Positions 27,894-36,511 of a stretch of 64,000 nucleotides of DNA are shown here, one piece after another. The notes under the pieces were generated by a model. The model was not told the origin of the DNA. It did no database searches and saw nothing but the letters and a program-made list of their open reading frames with translations. The position numbers and the translations under genes were made by a program. The stretch covers positions 434,001 to 498,000 of the forward strand of contig NZ_CP049783.1 of assembly GCF_015710975.1 (NCBI RefSeq). The letters run 5' to 3'. The stretch is from Paenibacillus polymyxa. Its GTDB lineage: Bacteria; Bacillota; Bacilli; Paenibacillales; Paenibacillaceae. Each line of letters opens with the position of its first letter. Within the stretch, counting starts at the first letter, position 1.

Positions 27894-29819
27894 TCAGTTC
27901 AAACCACAGAGAAAACGGTACACGATCAGGCTGTGCATGAATAGTCGTATATTCGGATCGGATGCCTGGTCCGGACGGGGATGTCGGTATTTCGCCATAG
28001 CCGTCTTAATGTAGTCCATATTGAGATATTCGGCAGCTCGTAAATCATGACACATCACTTGCAGCTCTCCCATAAACGTGTCCCAGCAAGGAAGCATACG
28101 ATGTAGCCAATCCGCAGGCTGTACGCCGCGTACTCGCTGGTTCAACCGAACATCATCGGGGAGATGATCACGCATAGCTTTACGAATGAGGGCACGGTCC
28201 CGGCCATTTTGTACATATTGTTCAAAAGGTACCGATAAGCAAAAGCGAATGACACGGCTGTCCCCGGTCGGATCACGTTCCCACAGGCCATAACGGAGTG
28301 AAAGTTTGGTCGCCATGACACCATTTTTGTTAGCAATCGCCAAATTTGAAAACTTCTCTTTTCTTGTCTGATCGGCATTTTTCCTCCAGCCAGTTCCACT
28401 CAATACGGGAATATCTTCTACATTCATCCGCTTGGCAAACTCTGGGTGAATCAGTGAAGGAATCGGACTTTGCTTGCCACGTCCCCACCATGTGCGAGCG
28501 TCAAGTGAGGTGGCTTTTTTCAACATCACGGGCAGTAAATGAGACATACGACTGCCTGTAAGCTTGCTATACCGCCTCACTCCCTGCCAAGATTGCAGCC
28601 AATGCAAACGGCGAAACTGACGGGCATAATAGTCAAGTGCAGGCCCCCACGAAACGGTAAAGTTGCCGCGTGCCCCAGTCAACAGAACTCCGACATTATG
28701 TTCCTGTGCTTTCTCATAAAAACCTCTAATCCAGAAGGAGTTTTCAAAATATTTGTAGGGAGCCTCCATCAACTCCAGCCAAATATCAATTTCAGAAAAC
28801 GGGCTTTTCCCCTCAAAATCCATATAATTTTCATGAATATTACCCACATAGCGAGCCGTGGACTGAATATAGCTGCGTTCATTTGCCAGCAATGTAGGTG
28901 GTGTCCAATCTGTAAAATCTTGAACAGGTACATAGCTGTAGGCATGTAGCGGCTTGTGTTGTAAGTGCAGCGCTGGCGCGGCAAAGCTGGCAACCGCTCC
29001 GGAATCCAATCCCCCACTCAGGGCAGCCCCTACAGCGCGATGCGTCCGTAATCGGGCAGTTACCGCCTGGGAGAATACCTCGCGGAAAGCTTCTATGTAT
29101 TCGCCGCCTGTTTTGAGCCGCAACGGCTCTACCTCATCCAGACATGCATATTTACAGAGCGATTGCTTTCCCTCTTCCATAGTGAACCAATGTGCAGGAG
29201 GCAGCTGGTTGATATGCTTGTAGGCGGTTGTCCCGATATCGACGGATTCCTGCATTGCACGGATAGATAAGAATTCGGCCAGCCATGGTTCATGCAGTTC
29301 TTTTCGCAGAGAGGAAAGAACCAATAGCGGAGCGACTACCGTGCTAAACGCAAATCCTCCGTCATGTTGGTAGGTGTACAGCGTACGATTGCCTGTCATA
29401 TCTCTAGCACCATATAACCGATGTTTCTTGGCATCCCAAATGACAAAGGCAAAATCACCTATCAGATAACCTGCTGCATCAACACCCCATTTGTCGTATG
29501 CCAGTAAAATCAGCTCGCTGTCCGTGATATCTATCCGCCGCCCCTGCTCAACTGCTAGTCGTTCAAACAGCTCAGAACGGTTGTCAATGATCGCATCGGC
29601 CGTGATGGCCAAATCTCTTAGCTCATCATAAAAGGGAAGACGCTCATGAACAGATTCTGGGGTCACATGCTGGGCATGACATCCCAAAAAAATGGAACCT
29701 TCACACCAAGCGCACACGCGGTCAGCGGGATATTTTTGCAGAGTTTGCATCATTTTTTCGCCTTCTTCAGCATATACAGACTCATGCCCAAATCTATAGA
29801 TTCCGGCAATTGCACTCAC
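27894..29819 (-). CDS. Lasso cyclase C (asparagine-synthetase-like)
   Basis: A 641-residue protein. The N-terminal glutaminase-like domain starts MSAIAGIYRFG and lacks the catalytic Cys2, as lasso cyclases do. The ATP-binding domain has ALSGGLDSGAV (about residues 266-276). It adenylates the ring Asp9 side chain of the cleaved core and closes the ring on the N-terminal amine. Its start overlaps the sulfotransferase end by 26 bases, so translation is coupled, and the precursor gene follows after 53 bp. Confidence 0.95.
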   Translation of the reverse strand: MSAIAGIYRFGHESVYAEEGEKMMQTLQKYPADRVCAWCEGSIFLGCHAQHVTPESVHERLPFYDELRDLAITADAIIDNRSELFERLAVEQGRRIDITDSELILLAYDKWGVDAAGYLIGDFAFVIWDAKKHRLYGARDMTGNRTLYTYQHDGGFAFSTVVAPLLVLSSLRKELHEPWLAEFLSIRAMQESVDIGTTAYKHINQLPPAHWFTMEEGKQSLCKYACLDEVEPLRLKTGGEYIEAFREVFSQAVTARLRTHRAVGAALSGGLDSGAVASFAAPALHLQHKPLHAYSYVPVQDFTDWTPPTLLANERSYIQSTARYVGNIHENYMDFEGKSPFSEIDIWLELMEAPYKYFENSFWIRGFYEKAQEHNVGVLLTGARGNFTVSWGPALDYYARQFRRLHWLQSWQGVRRYSKLTGSRMSHLLPVMLKKATSLDARTWWGRGKQSPIPSLIHPEFAKRMNVEDIPVLSGTGWRKNADQTRKEKFSNLAIANKNGVMATKLSLRYGLWERDPTGDSRVIRFCLSVPFEQYVQNGRDRALIRKAMRDHLPDDVRLNQRVRGVQPADWLHRMLPCWDTFMGELQVMCHDLRAAEYLNMDYIKTAMAKYRHPRPDQASDPNIRLFMHSLIVYRFLCGLN

Positions 29820-31080
29820 GTTCTCCCCCCTTTTCTTTTCCGATACTTGATAATACTTCAGACGCCCAGCGCCCGAACTTACGGGCCAATAAATGGGACC
29901 GGAATCCTTGGCTTGGGCGCTGATAGCTTTGGAGCTGCGCGATCAGCCGGTTCCGTTCCTCAAAGCTATGTTCCAGTCTGTTTTCCAGTGATTGAATTCG
30001 TCGATCACTCACGATCTGTGCCATATCCATCCTTGCCGGGTTGTGAGGTGCAGCATGACAGGTTGCATTTGTCATGAATCCTTTGTTATCTGCATCCTGT
30101 TCTTCCAGCATCCGATAAGCTGTCTTCCATTCAAAGCCACTTTGTTGGAGGAACTGGTGTGTACGCCGACTCAACAGCTCTACATCCGGGTCATCCTCAA
30201 AGCGGACTCCAGTCATCTGCTCAGCCTGTTCCAGCGCTTCTCCGTAACCAAGCTGCCTAAACAAGCGAGCTCCAATACTTCTGCAATACAGTTCAACTTC
30301 CATTGTACTCAACAGATGTTGCCAACTATGTACCGAATTCTGATGCGCCTGTTCATGCTCCATAACAAACGGATCACCCGCTCCCATGCTATAAAAAAGA
30401 TTGGATTGGGGCGTATCCGCGAAGTTCCCGTACCTTTCCATCCCCGGCTCATAATGGATCTCCAGAAAATGACACAGCTTCTCAGTCTCCATCCTTGGAT
30501 TGGCTACGAGCTGTTCATACATCAGCGGGTATGCAAGTGGATGAGGTGTGGCAAAATAATGAGCGTACCGGAACAAACCAACCGTAATATCTGTCATCTT
30601 CATATTAAAATGCGGACTTCCCAGTTCCTTCAGCAGGTGAAAGTTCCCATTTCGGAGTTGATTGACCTTTTTAAACGAGGCCACGATGGACAAAGGATTG
30701 CGGATAAGCCACACTCGACGGGCAGCCGGGAACAAACGGTCTACAAATTCAAGCACTGTATAGTAACGCGGTGATTTGTCGATAAGCATATCAGCGGTCG
30801 TCCCTTGAAGCAGGCCATTATATATTTCAAGTGCATACGAACGAGCGGCCTGCTCCAATACATGTGGAGGGACCATACCTTTAAAAAATTGCCGGAGTAT
30901 TCCTGTTCCTCCATATGGCCGTGCATGTGACTGAGGAAGATCATATAAACTGAGCAGAAACCACATTTCCTGCGTGGCAAACAGACGGGAATGGTTTTGC
31001 AAAATGGCAGTTAGCAGCGAGCTTCCACTTCGAGGGACACTCAACAGAAATACTAGCTTTCCGCCCTGCTTTTCAATCAA
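29794..31080 (-). CDS. Sulfotransferase-like protein, first gene of the lasso operon
   Basis: A 428-residue protein. The N-terminal LVFLLSVPRSGSSLLTAIL matches the 5'-phosphosulfate-binding loop, and RRVWLIRNPLSIVASFKK (about residues 122-139) the 3'-phosphate-binding segment, of PAPS-dependent sulfotransferases. The C-terminal 150 residues are not recognised. I choose the TTG at 31080 because AGGAGG lies seven bases before it; the open frame reaches 31107. The acceptor is unknown: the lasso peptide (Ser, Tyr19 or a phosphorylated Ser) is an attractive but unproven substrate. The overlap with the cyclase gene supports a pathway role. Confidence 0.8.
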   Translation of the reverse strand: MIEKQGGKLVFLLSVPRSGSSLLTAILQNHSRLFATQEMWFLLSLYDLPQSHARPYGGTGILRQFFKGMVPPHVLEQAARSYALEIYNGLLQGTTADMLIDKSPRYYTVLEFVDRLFPAARRVWLIRNPLSIVASFKKVNQLRNGNFHLLKELGSPHFNMKMTDITVGLFRYAHYFATPHPLAYPLMYEQLVANPRMETEKLCHFLEIHYEPGMERYGNFADTPQSNLFYSMGAGDPFVMEHEQAHQNSVHSWQHLLSTMEVELYCRSIGARLFRQLGYGEALEQAEQMTGVRFEDDPDVELLSRRTHQFLQQSGFEWKTAYRMLEEQDADNKGFMTNATCHAAPHNPARMDMAQIVSDRRIQSLENRLEHSFEERNRLIAQLQSYQRPSQGFRSHLLARKFGRWASEVLSSIGKEKGGERECNCRNL

Positions 31081-31119
31081 GCACACTCCTCCTCTACCTC
31101 TGCTCAAGACGTTTTAATA

Positions 31120-31134
31120 GATACATATCGTATT
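31120..31134. promoter_or_regulatory. Second operator-like site of the lasso promoter
   Basis: GATACATATCGTATT resembles the main operator (GATACA-N3-TGTATC) and lies 30 bp from it, about three helical turns, downstream of the predicted transcription start. Confidence 0.5.
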
Positions 31135-31142
31135 TTTATTAT

Positions 31143-31171
31143 AATTTATGATACATAATGTATCTTGTCAA
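31143..31171 (-). promoter_or_regulatory. Lasso operon promoter with internal palindromic operator
   Basis: On the minus strand, -35 TTGACA (31166-31171) and -10 TAAATT (31143-31148) are 17 bp apart. The spacer is filled by the palindrome GATACATAATGTATC (31150-31164, plus strand). The 30 bases 31142-31171 match 28 of 30 bases at 53680-53709, the exopolysaccharide promoter. A repressor bound there would block both promoters. Confidence 0.8.
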
Positions 31172-31292
31172 TCCCTTTGATGGATAAATTCTGTGCTGCA
31201 CGCTCATGTTAAACCTTATGTAGATGTAGAAATGCTGCCAGTTGTCTGTAAATAATGATCTTGCTGCATGTTAACCAAAGGAGCATAGCACT

Positions 31293-32195
31293 ATGGGACG
31301 AGCTGTTAAAGGTACGATTACGATTGAAGGTCATGAAATTGCGATCACAAACCCGGATAAACCGCTGTGGCCCGAAGCAGGTGTAACTAAGGCGCTATAT
31401 CTTCGCAAGCTTGCGGTATTGGCCCCCTTCCTGCTCAAATATTGTCATCAGCGTCTATTGACTGTCATCCGTTGGCCACATGGTATCCATGGAGATTTTT
31501 TTTATCAGAAAAATGCCCCACATCCTCGGCCAGACTATATTGAAACCGCTCTGCATGATGGCATTGAGTATATCGTGCTTGGCAAGCTGCCCCAACTACT
31601 CTGGCTCGGTAATCAAGCTGCGTTGGAATTTCATCCCTCTCTGCACAGAACAGGAAGCCAACTGCCCTGTGAATGGATGATTGATCTGGATCCATCCAGA
31701 GAAGTCGAGCCACGTATTATGGAGGCCGCCTCCATTGTAGGCGAAGTATTGGCTTCGCTTGGGTTGGACTCTGTCCCCAAAACCTCCGGGGCCACTGGTG
31801 TACAAATTATCGTCCCGATCCGTACAGGCATCACCTTTGACGAGCTACGCAGCATCGGACTGTTGGTTGGACAATTTGTGACGGAAAAGCACCCGCATCT
31901 GTTCACACTGGAACGGTTAAAGAAGGATCGTGGAACAGCCATCTATTTTGATTACTTGCAGCATTATCAGGGAAAAACCCTAGCCGCTCCTTATACTCCT
32001 CGGGCACGTCCCGGTGCTACGGTCTCGACTCCGCTAACCTGGGAAGAGGTACGGCAAGATGTGTCACCACTTGATTACCATTTGCTAAATATTGAGGAAC
32101 GGTTAAACCAGGTAGGCGACTTGATCGACAAGGTGCCTCCCCAGCCCGTAGAGGACCTCCTCAAACATATGCGCTCCAAAACACACCCAACCTGA
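31293..32195 (+). CDS. LigD-type polymerase/primase domain protein
   Basis: A 300-residue stand-alone polymerase domain of the LigD (archaeo-eukaryotic primase) family. The metal-binding motif is WMIDLDPS (about residues 127-134). KTSGATGVQIIVPI (about 161-174) corresponds to the SGxxGxH segment, with Gln where many members have His. ERLKKDRGTAIYFDYLQH and KTLAAPYTPRARPGATVSTP follow. It fills gaps at broken ends during Ku-dependent joining. There is no ligase domain in this frame, so a separate ligase is needed. The ATG follows AAAGGAG. Confidence 0.92.
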   Translation: MGRAVKGTITIEGHEIAITNPDKPLWPEAGVTKALYLRKLAVLAPFLLKYCHQRLLTVIRWPHGIHGDFFYQKNAPHPRPDYIETALHDGIEYIVLGKLPQLLWLGNQAALEFHPSLHRTGSQLPCEWMIDLDPSREVEPRIMEAASIVGEVLASLGLDSVPKTSGATGVQIIVPIRTGITFDELRSIGLLVGQFVTEKHPHLFTLERLKKDRGTAIYFDYLQHYQGKTLAAPYTPRARPGATVSTPLTWEEVRQDVSPLDYHLLNIEERLNQVGDLIDKVPPQPVEDLLKHMRSKTHPT

Positions 32196-32216
32196 TCCAT
32201 GCTTTGAAGCACAAAA

Positions 32217-32260
32217 AAGGGGACGAACCCCGCAGCCATAGGCTGAGAAATTGTCCCCTT
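32217..32260. terminator. Hairpin between convergent ligD-pol and yitT-like genes
   Basis: AAGGGGAC (32217-32224) pairs with GTCCCCTT (32253-32260). A runs flank it, so it can serve both genes. Confidence 0.55.
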
Positions 32261-32263
32261 GCG

Positions 32264-33208
32264 CTAGTGTATTCCTTTTTTCTTAAAACGTCCGCCCTTC
32301 ACATCGTGAATATTACCAATTGCAATGAAGGCGTGCGGGTCCCAATCCTCAACGATGCTCTTGAGTTTCGCTTCCTCCAGTCGGGTAATGACGACGAAAA
32401 TCACTTTTTTGCTCTCGCCTGTAAAGCCGCCTTCACCTTCCAGGTAAGTTACACCCCGTCCAAGACGATCCGTCAGAGCATCTCCGATATCACGGTATTT
32501 ATCACTAATAATCCAGACCGATTTGGACTGATCCAGACCCTCAATTGTAATATCAATCATTTTCATAGCAATATAATAAGCAATCATGGAATACAGGGCA
32601 TTCGGCCAACCGAATACAAAACCCGCACTTCCCAGAATGAAAATATTAACGAACAATACGATCTCACCGACCGAAAAAGGAGTTTTTTCGCTGACGAGAA
32701 TAGCCACGATCTCTGTCCCATCCAGCGAGCCGCCGGACCGAATCACAAGACCCACTCCCACGCCGAGAATGACACCCCCGAAGATAGCGCCAAGCAGCGG
32801 TTCCCCAGGCGTCAATGCACTTACATTGTGAAGTAACGCAGTTCCGATGGACATAACGACGATGCCGAATAATGTGGATAAAGCGAAGGTTTTACCGATT
32901 TGTTTGTAGCCGATAAGTAAAAATGGAAGGTTCAACAGGGTCAGGAAAATACCGAGCGGATAACCAGTAATCTTGGAGGCCATAATGGAAATACCTGTAA
33001 CGCCGCCGTCAATAACGCCGTTAGGAACCAGGAATATTTCCAATCCCACGGCCATCAGCGCTGCACCAACCACGATCATGGCTGCACGCTGCAATAAGCG
33101 TTTTACTTTGTTCTTTGGATTAGCTGGAATTTTGCTGATCTTGGTCAACTCTCCGGTTACATCTGTGATCTCAGACAGATTTTGGACTTCCTTGCTCACT
33201 ACACTCAT
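32264..33208 (-). CDS. YitT-family membrane protein
   Basis: A 314-residue protein. After a 38-residue basic N terminus there are five or six membrane segments with the family pattern FLVPNGVIDGGVTGISIM (near residue 60) and SGGSLDGTEIVAILVSEKT (near 158-176). A cytoplasmic DUF2179-type domain closes it (SKKVIFVVITRLE and HAFIAIGNIHDVKGG). The function of the family is not established. It is transcribed alone, between the terminators at 32217-32260 and 33247-33273. Confidence 0.9.
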   Translation of the reverse strand: MSVVSKEVQNLSEITDVTGELTKISKIPANPKNKVKRLLQRAAMIVVGAALMAVGLEIFLVPNGVIDGGVTGISIMASKITGYPLGIFLTLLNLPFLLIGYKQIGKTFALSTLFGIVVMSIGTALLHNVSALTPGEPLLGAIFGGVILGVGVGLVIRSGGSLDGTEIVAILVSEKTPFSVGEIVLFVNIFILGSAGFVFGWPNALYSMIAYYIAMKMIDITIEGLDQSKSVWIISDKYRDIGDALTDRLGRGVTYLEGEGGFTGESKKVIFVVITRLEEAKLKSIVEDWDPHAFIAIGNIHDVKGGRFKKKGIH

Positions 33209-33246
33209 ATATAAATCCCCCCGTTACAGTATGGTATATTGGACCG

Positions 33247-33273
33247 AAAAAGGGGCTGCTCTCCGCAGTCCCC
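33247..33273 (-). terminator. Terminator of the cardiolipin synthase gene
   Basis: On the minus strand GGGGACTGC pairs with GCAGCCCC around a 5-nt loop, followed by a T run (plus-strand 33247-33251). It lies between the cls stop and the YitT-like start. Confidence 0.7.
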
Positions 33274-33402
33274 TCTCCTTTACGGCGCTTAGTTATGTGA
33301 TTAGTATATCATAAAACTGTGATTTTGCGCAAAAAAGTTAGCAAAGAGCACATAAATCACAATAAAGCGGGATTATATTGATAAAAACGGCGAAAACCGG
33401 CT

Positions 33403-34833
33403 CTAAAGGAGGGGAGAGAGCATGCGAGTTAGAATTTCAGCTATTTTTTGAGATCGAGGGCGTCTGCGGAACACGTTCAAATCTATTTTGGAAGAGTTGG
33501 AAATGTCCTCTACAAAATCTGCCGATAGCCGTTCCAACGCCGAAGTTGCAAAAAGTACAGCGGTCAACTCAAAATTATAGAAAAAGCTACGCATGTCCAT
33601 ATTGGCGGTCCCAACCGAGCCGAGCAAATCGTCCACAATCACCACTTTAGCGTGAATAAATCCTTTTCGATATTGGTAGAACTCCACTCCTGCCTCCAGC
33701 AGTTCTTGCACATAGGACAGTGACGCCAGGTGTACCAGTTTCGAATCTGATTGGTAGGGAATAATAATTTTCACATCTATGCCGCTGACGGCCGCCAGCT
33801 TCAGTGCCTCATAAATCCCCGGATCGGGAATAAAATACGGCGTCGTTATCCAAATCCGCTTTTTGGCAACCGTAAGCGCTCCAAAACACAATTCCTGAAT
33901 CGTATCCCATACCTGATCGGGCCCACTGCTCAAAATCTGTACTTCCTCATCCCCTGTGCAGGTATGTGGAGGAAATAAATTCACGTCCATTAGCCTCTCT
34001 CCCGAAGCCAGCTTCCAATCGCTAAGAAACACATTTTGCAGAAAATAAACGCCATCTCCTTCAATCTGCAAATGCGTATCCCTCCAAAATCCCACTTTGG
34101 GGTACTTTCCGAGATAATCGTCGCCTACATTGATTCCCCCCACAAATCCGATCGTGCCATCCACCACCACGATTTTCCGGTGATTGCGATAGTTAATCCG
34201 GCGGTCCAGCGTGGCGAAAAACGGCGGTAGAAAATAATGAAATTCGACCCCAGCCTCATTACAGGTGCGAATAAATGAATAGGGTAAATGGTAGCTCCCT
34301 ACGCCGTCCACAATGAATCGTACCTTAACTCCCTCGCGTGCCTTACGGATCATGACCTCCTGAAATTTTTTCCCGATTTCGTCTGCCCGAAATATGTAAA
34401 ACTCCACATGGATATGATGTTGTGCCTGTTCCATCGCTTTCAGCATGGCGTCGAAAGTCTCTTCCCCGTTCGTCAGCACACGTGTACGGTTGCAGCCAGT
34501 CAACGGGTTTTCCGACATACGAATCAACTGGTTAAACAGACGCTCCTGATGCTTGAAATGGGGATTGTGCATTTGCTCTACATTTTCAATCACCTTGGTT
34601 TGCGCCCACAGATGTTCACGGAATTCACGAAATAGCTGCGATCCTGCTTTACGAACCACTTTACGCTTCTGGTAATCCTGAGCAACAAAATAGTACACCA
34701 CAAAACCAATAAGCGGGAAGCAAAACAAAATAAAGAGCCAGGCTACCGCTTTGGACGGCTTGCGAAATTCAAAGAGCAGAATCGTCCCGGTCTGAAAAAT
34801 AAAAATAATTAAAACCAACAGCAACCACAGCAT
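33403..34833 (-). CDS. cls: Cardiolipin synthase
   Basis: A 476-residue phospholipase-D-family enzyme. Two N-terminal membrane segments (about residues 2-18 and 30-50) are followed by two HxK motifs, HRKIVVVDG (near 217) and HAKVVIVDD (near 395). It joins two phosphatidylglycerol molecules into cardiolipin plus glycerol at the membrane. Length and domain order are standard. It is transcribed alone, divergent from the M23 peptidase gene. Confidence 0.95.
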   Translation of the reverse strand: MLWLLLVLIIFIFQTGTILLFEFRKPSKAVAWLFILFCFPLIGFVVYYFVAQDYQKRKVVRKAGSQLFREFREHLWAQTKVIENVEQMHNPHFKHQERLFNQLIRMSENPLTGCNRTRVLTNGEETFDAMLKAMEQAQHHIHVEFYIFRADEIGKKFQEVMIRKAREGVKVRFIVDGVGSYHLPYSFIRTCNEAGVEFHYFLPPFFATLDRRINYRNHRKIVVVDGTIGFVGGINVGDDYLGKYPKVGFWRDTHLQIEGDGVYFLQNVFLSDWKLASGERLMDVNLFPPHTCTGDEEVQILSSGPDQVWDTIQELCFGALTVAKKRIWITTPYFIPDPGIYEALKLAAVSGIDVKIIIPYQSDSKLVHLASLSYVQELLEAGVEFYQYRKGFIHAKVVIVDDLLGSVGTANMDMRSFFYNFELTAVLFATSALERLSADFVEDISNSSKIDLNVFRRRPRSQKIAEILTRMLSPLL

Positions 34834-34954
34834 GTCTAAGCCCCCTTATATATCTACGTTTTATACAAAGCTCCAATTTTTTGACATGTTTGCCTCTTAA
34901 GCTGAATAGATAGTAACCAAGCACTATAGGAGCGATGTCCGGAAAGGAGCGATT

Positions 34955-35985
34955 ATGAAAAAGGAAGCCTAAATCGCCGGATGACCCTGCTTGTCATTCG
35001 GGATGCACAGCAACCGCCCAAGCAGCTACAATGCTCCGCAGCCGCTGTCATTCTCGTCCCGACCCTTGTGATCGCATCAATCTCTACGCTCGTGATCGGG
35101 CTGCAAATCCGTTCTTCCCATATTATTTCCCAAATGGAAACCAATCTTGCTGTCCAGAGTTTGCAGATGGAGGTCACGGTAGCAGACAAAGACGCAGCCA
35201 TTGGGCGACTGCGGCAGGAAGTCATGGAGCTGACGAATCAAGCCACCAGTATTCGCGAACGTCTCCAGCGTGTAACTGAGCTGGAACAACAAATGCAGCA
35301 ATTCATTCGTAAACACGGAAATTCCTCCAGCGCAAGCAGTAATAAATCAACCATCACCCCCCTCTCCTGGGATGCTTCCGGCCATACCGGGGGTGAATTG
35401 ATCGCAGTGCATGAAAATACAGCTCTTCTAGCCCGCCAGGCCATGGATGATTTTCAGGAAATCGAAGCTCTGCTGGACACAGTGGAGCGCACGGTTCCGC
35501 ACTCTATTCAACAGGCAAACGCCGTACAGCAGAACCTGGAGCGCCAACAAGCCGCGCAACTGCTCCAGACCCGAAGACTGGCACTTGCTGAACAAGGCAG
35601 GCCCTCCATTTGGCCTGTTGGTTCGCGGCGCATGACCTCCAGTTTCGGCTATCGCAGCGACCCATTTACAGGGAAATCCGCTTTTCACTCAGGCGTGGAC
35701 ATTGCCGGTCAATCCGGTGATCCTGTCTATGCAGCAGGGGCAGGCACTGTGCTGGAGGCCGCTTCCAGCGGAGCTCGCGGCAAGTGCATCATCATTCAGC
35801 ATCCTGACGGACTCCAAAGCTGGTATATGCACCTAAGCGGTATGCAGGTGGCTCCGGGGGACCGTGTTCACAAAGGACAGACCATTGGCCTGCTGGGAAG
35901 TACCGGGAGAAGCACAGGACCTCATCTTCATTTTCAGATCGTCAAGCATAACCAACCTGTCGATCCATTGCTGTATGTACAATAA
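34955..35985 (+). CDS. M23-family peptidase with N-terminal membrane anchor (apparent frameshift at the start)
   Basis: The open frame from 34981 encodes one membrane segment (about residues 22-42), a coiled coil (about 50-105) and a LytM domain with HSGVD and HLHF as zinc ligands. The best ribosome binding site (GGAAAGGAG) serves an ATG at 34955 that is out of frame by one base. It is followed by five A (34958-34962); a sixth A would give MKKGSLNRRMTLLVIRDA in frame. A lost base in the run, by sequencing or mutation, is likely. The protein probably cuts peptidoglycan cross-links and is paired with a bactofilin gene 45 bp downstream. Confidence 0.87.
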
Positions 35986-36030
35986 GGTTTTTGCAAAATA
36001 CCGACAATAAAGGATTGGAGGAAAACCATC

Positions 36031-36492
36031 ATGTTCAAGGAATCCAAAAAAAAGCTCTCCACCCCGGCGACGGATACACTGCTCGCGAACGGCACCAGCT
36101 TTGAAGGTACGATTGAGGCAGAGGCCAACATTCGCATTGACGGTCATTTTCAGGGCGATATCTACAGCACTCGCACTATCGTCATTGGAGAATCAGCAGT
36201 TGTACGTTCGGACATCATTGCACGGGACGTCATTCTTGCCGGCAAGGTATTCGGCAGCATCACCACAGAAGGACGGCTGACCATTACATCGACAGGCGAA
36301 CTGTACGGAAATACGGCGACCCCTACATTGGTCATTTCTGAAGGCGGCGTACTGAACGGCACAAGTCAAATGAACCAAACTATGGATGCAGAGTCGCCAG
36401 CTGCTATAGAGAAATCAGAGGATGAAAATCAATCCAGTTTCAGCCAAGACATAGAGGACAGCCAAGCCTCCCTACAACCTGAAGCGGGATAG
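36031..36492 (+). CDS. Bactofilin
   Basis: A 153-residue protein. A short N-terminal tail precedes a beta-helical core (about residues 20-110) made of repeats such as FEGTIEAEANIRIDGHF and GDIYSTRTIVIGESAVVRSDIIARDVIL. The tail after it is acidic and disordered. Bactofilins polymerise without nucleotide and organise cell-wall enzymes; pairing with an M23 peptidase gene is a common arrangement. The ATG follows TTGGAGG. Confidence 0.95.
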   Translation: MFKESKKKLSTPATDTLLANGTSFEGTIEAEANIRIDGHFQGDIYSTRTIVIGESAVVRSDIIARDVILAGKVFGSITTEGRLTITSTGELYGNTATPTLVISEGGVLNGTSQMNQTMDAESPAAIEKSEDENQSSFSQDIEDSQASLQPEAG

Positions 36493-36511
36493 TATCCAGT
36501 ACATCCTCCAA

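Noticed and set aside
29992..30774. 260-codon plus-strand frame opposite the sulfotransferase gene
   Set aside because: Antisense to a gene with clear domains; no start signal and no recognisable product.
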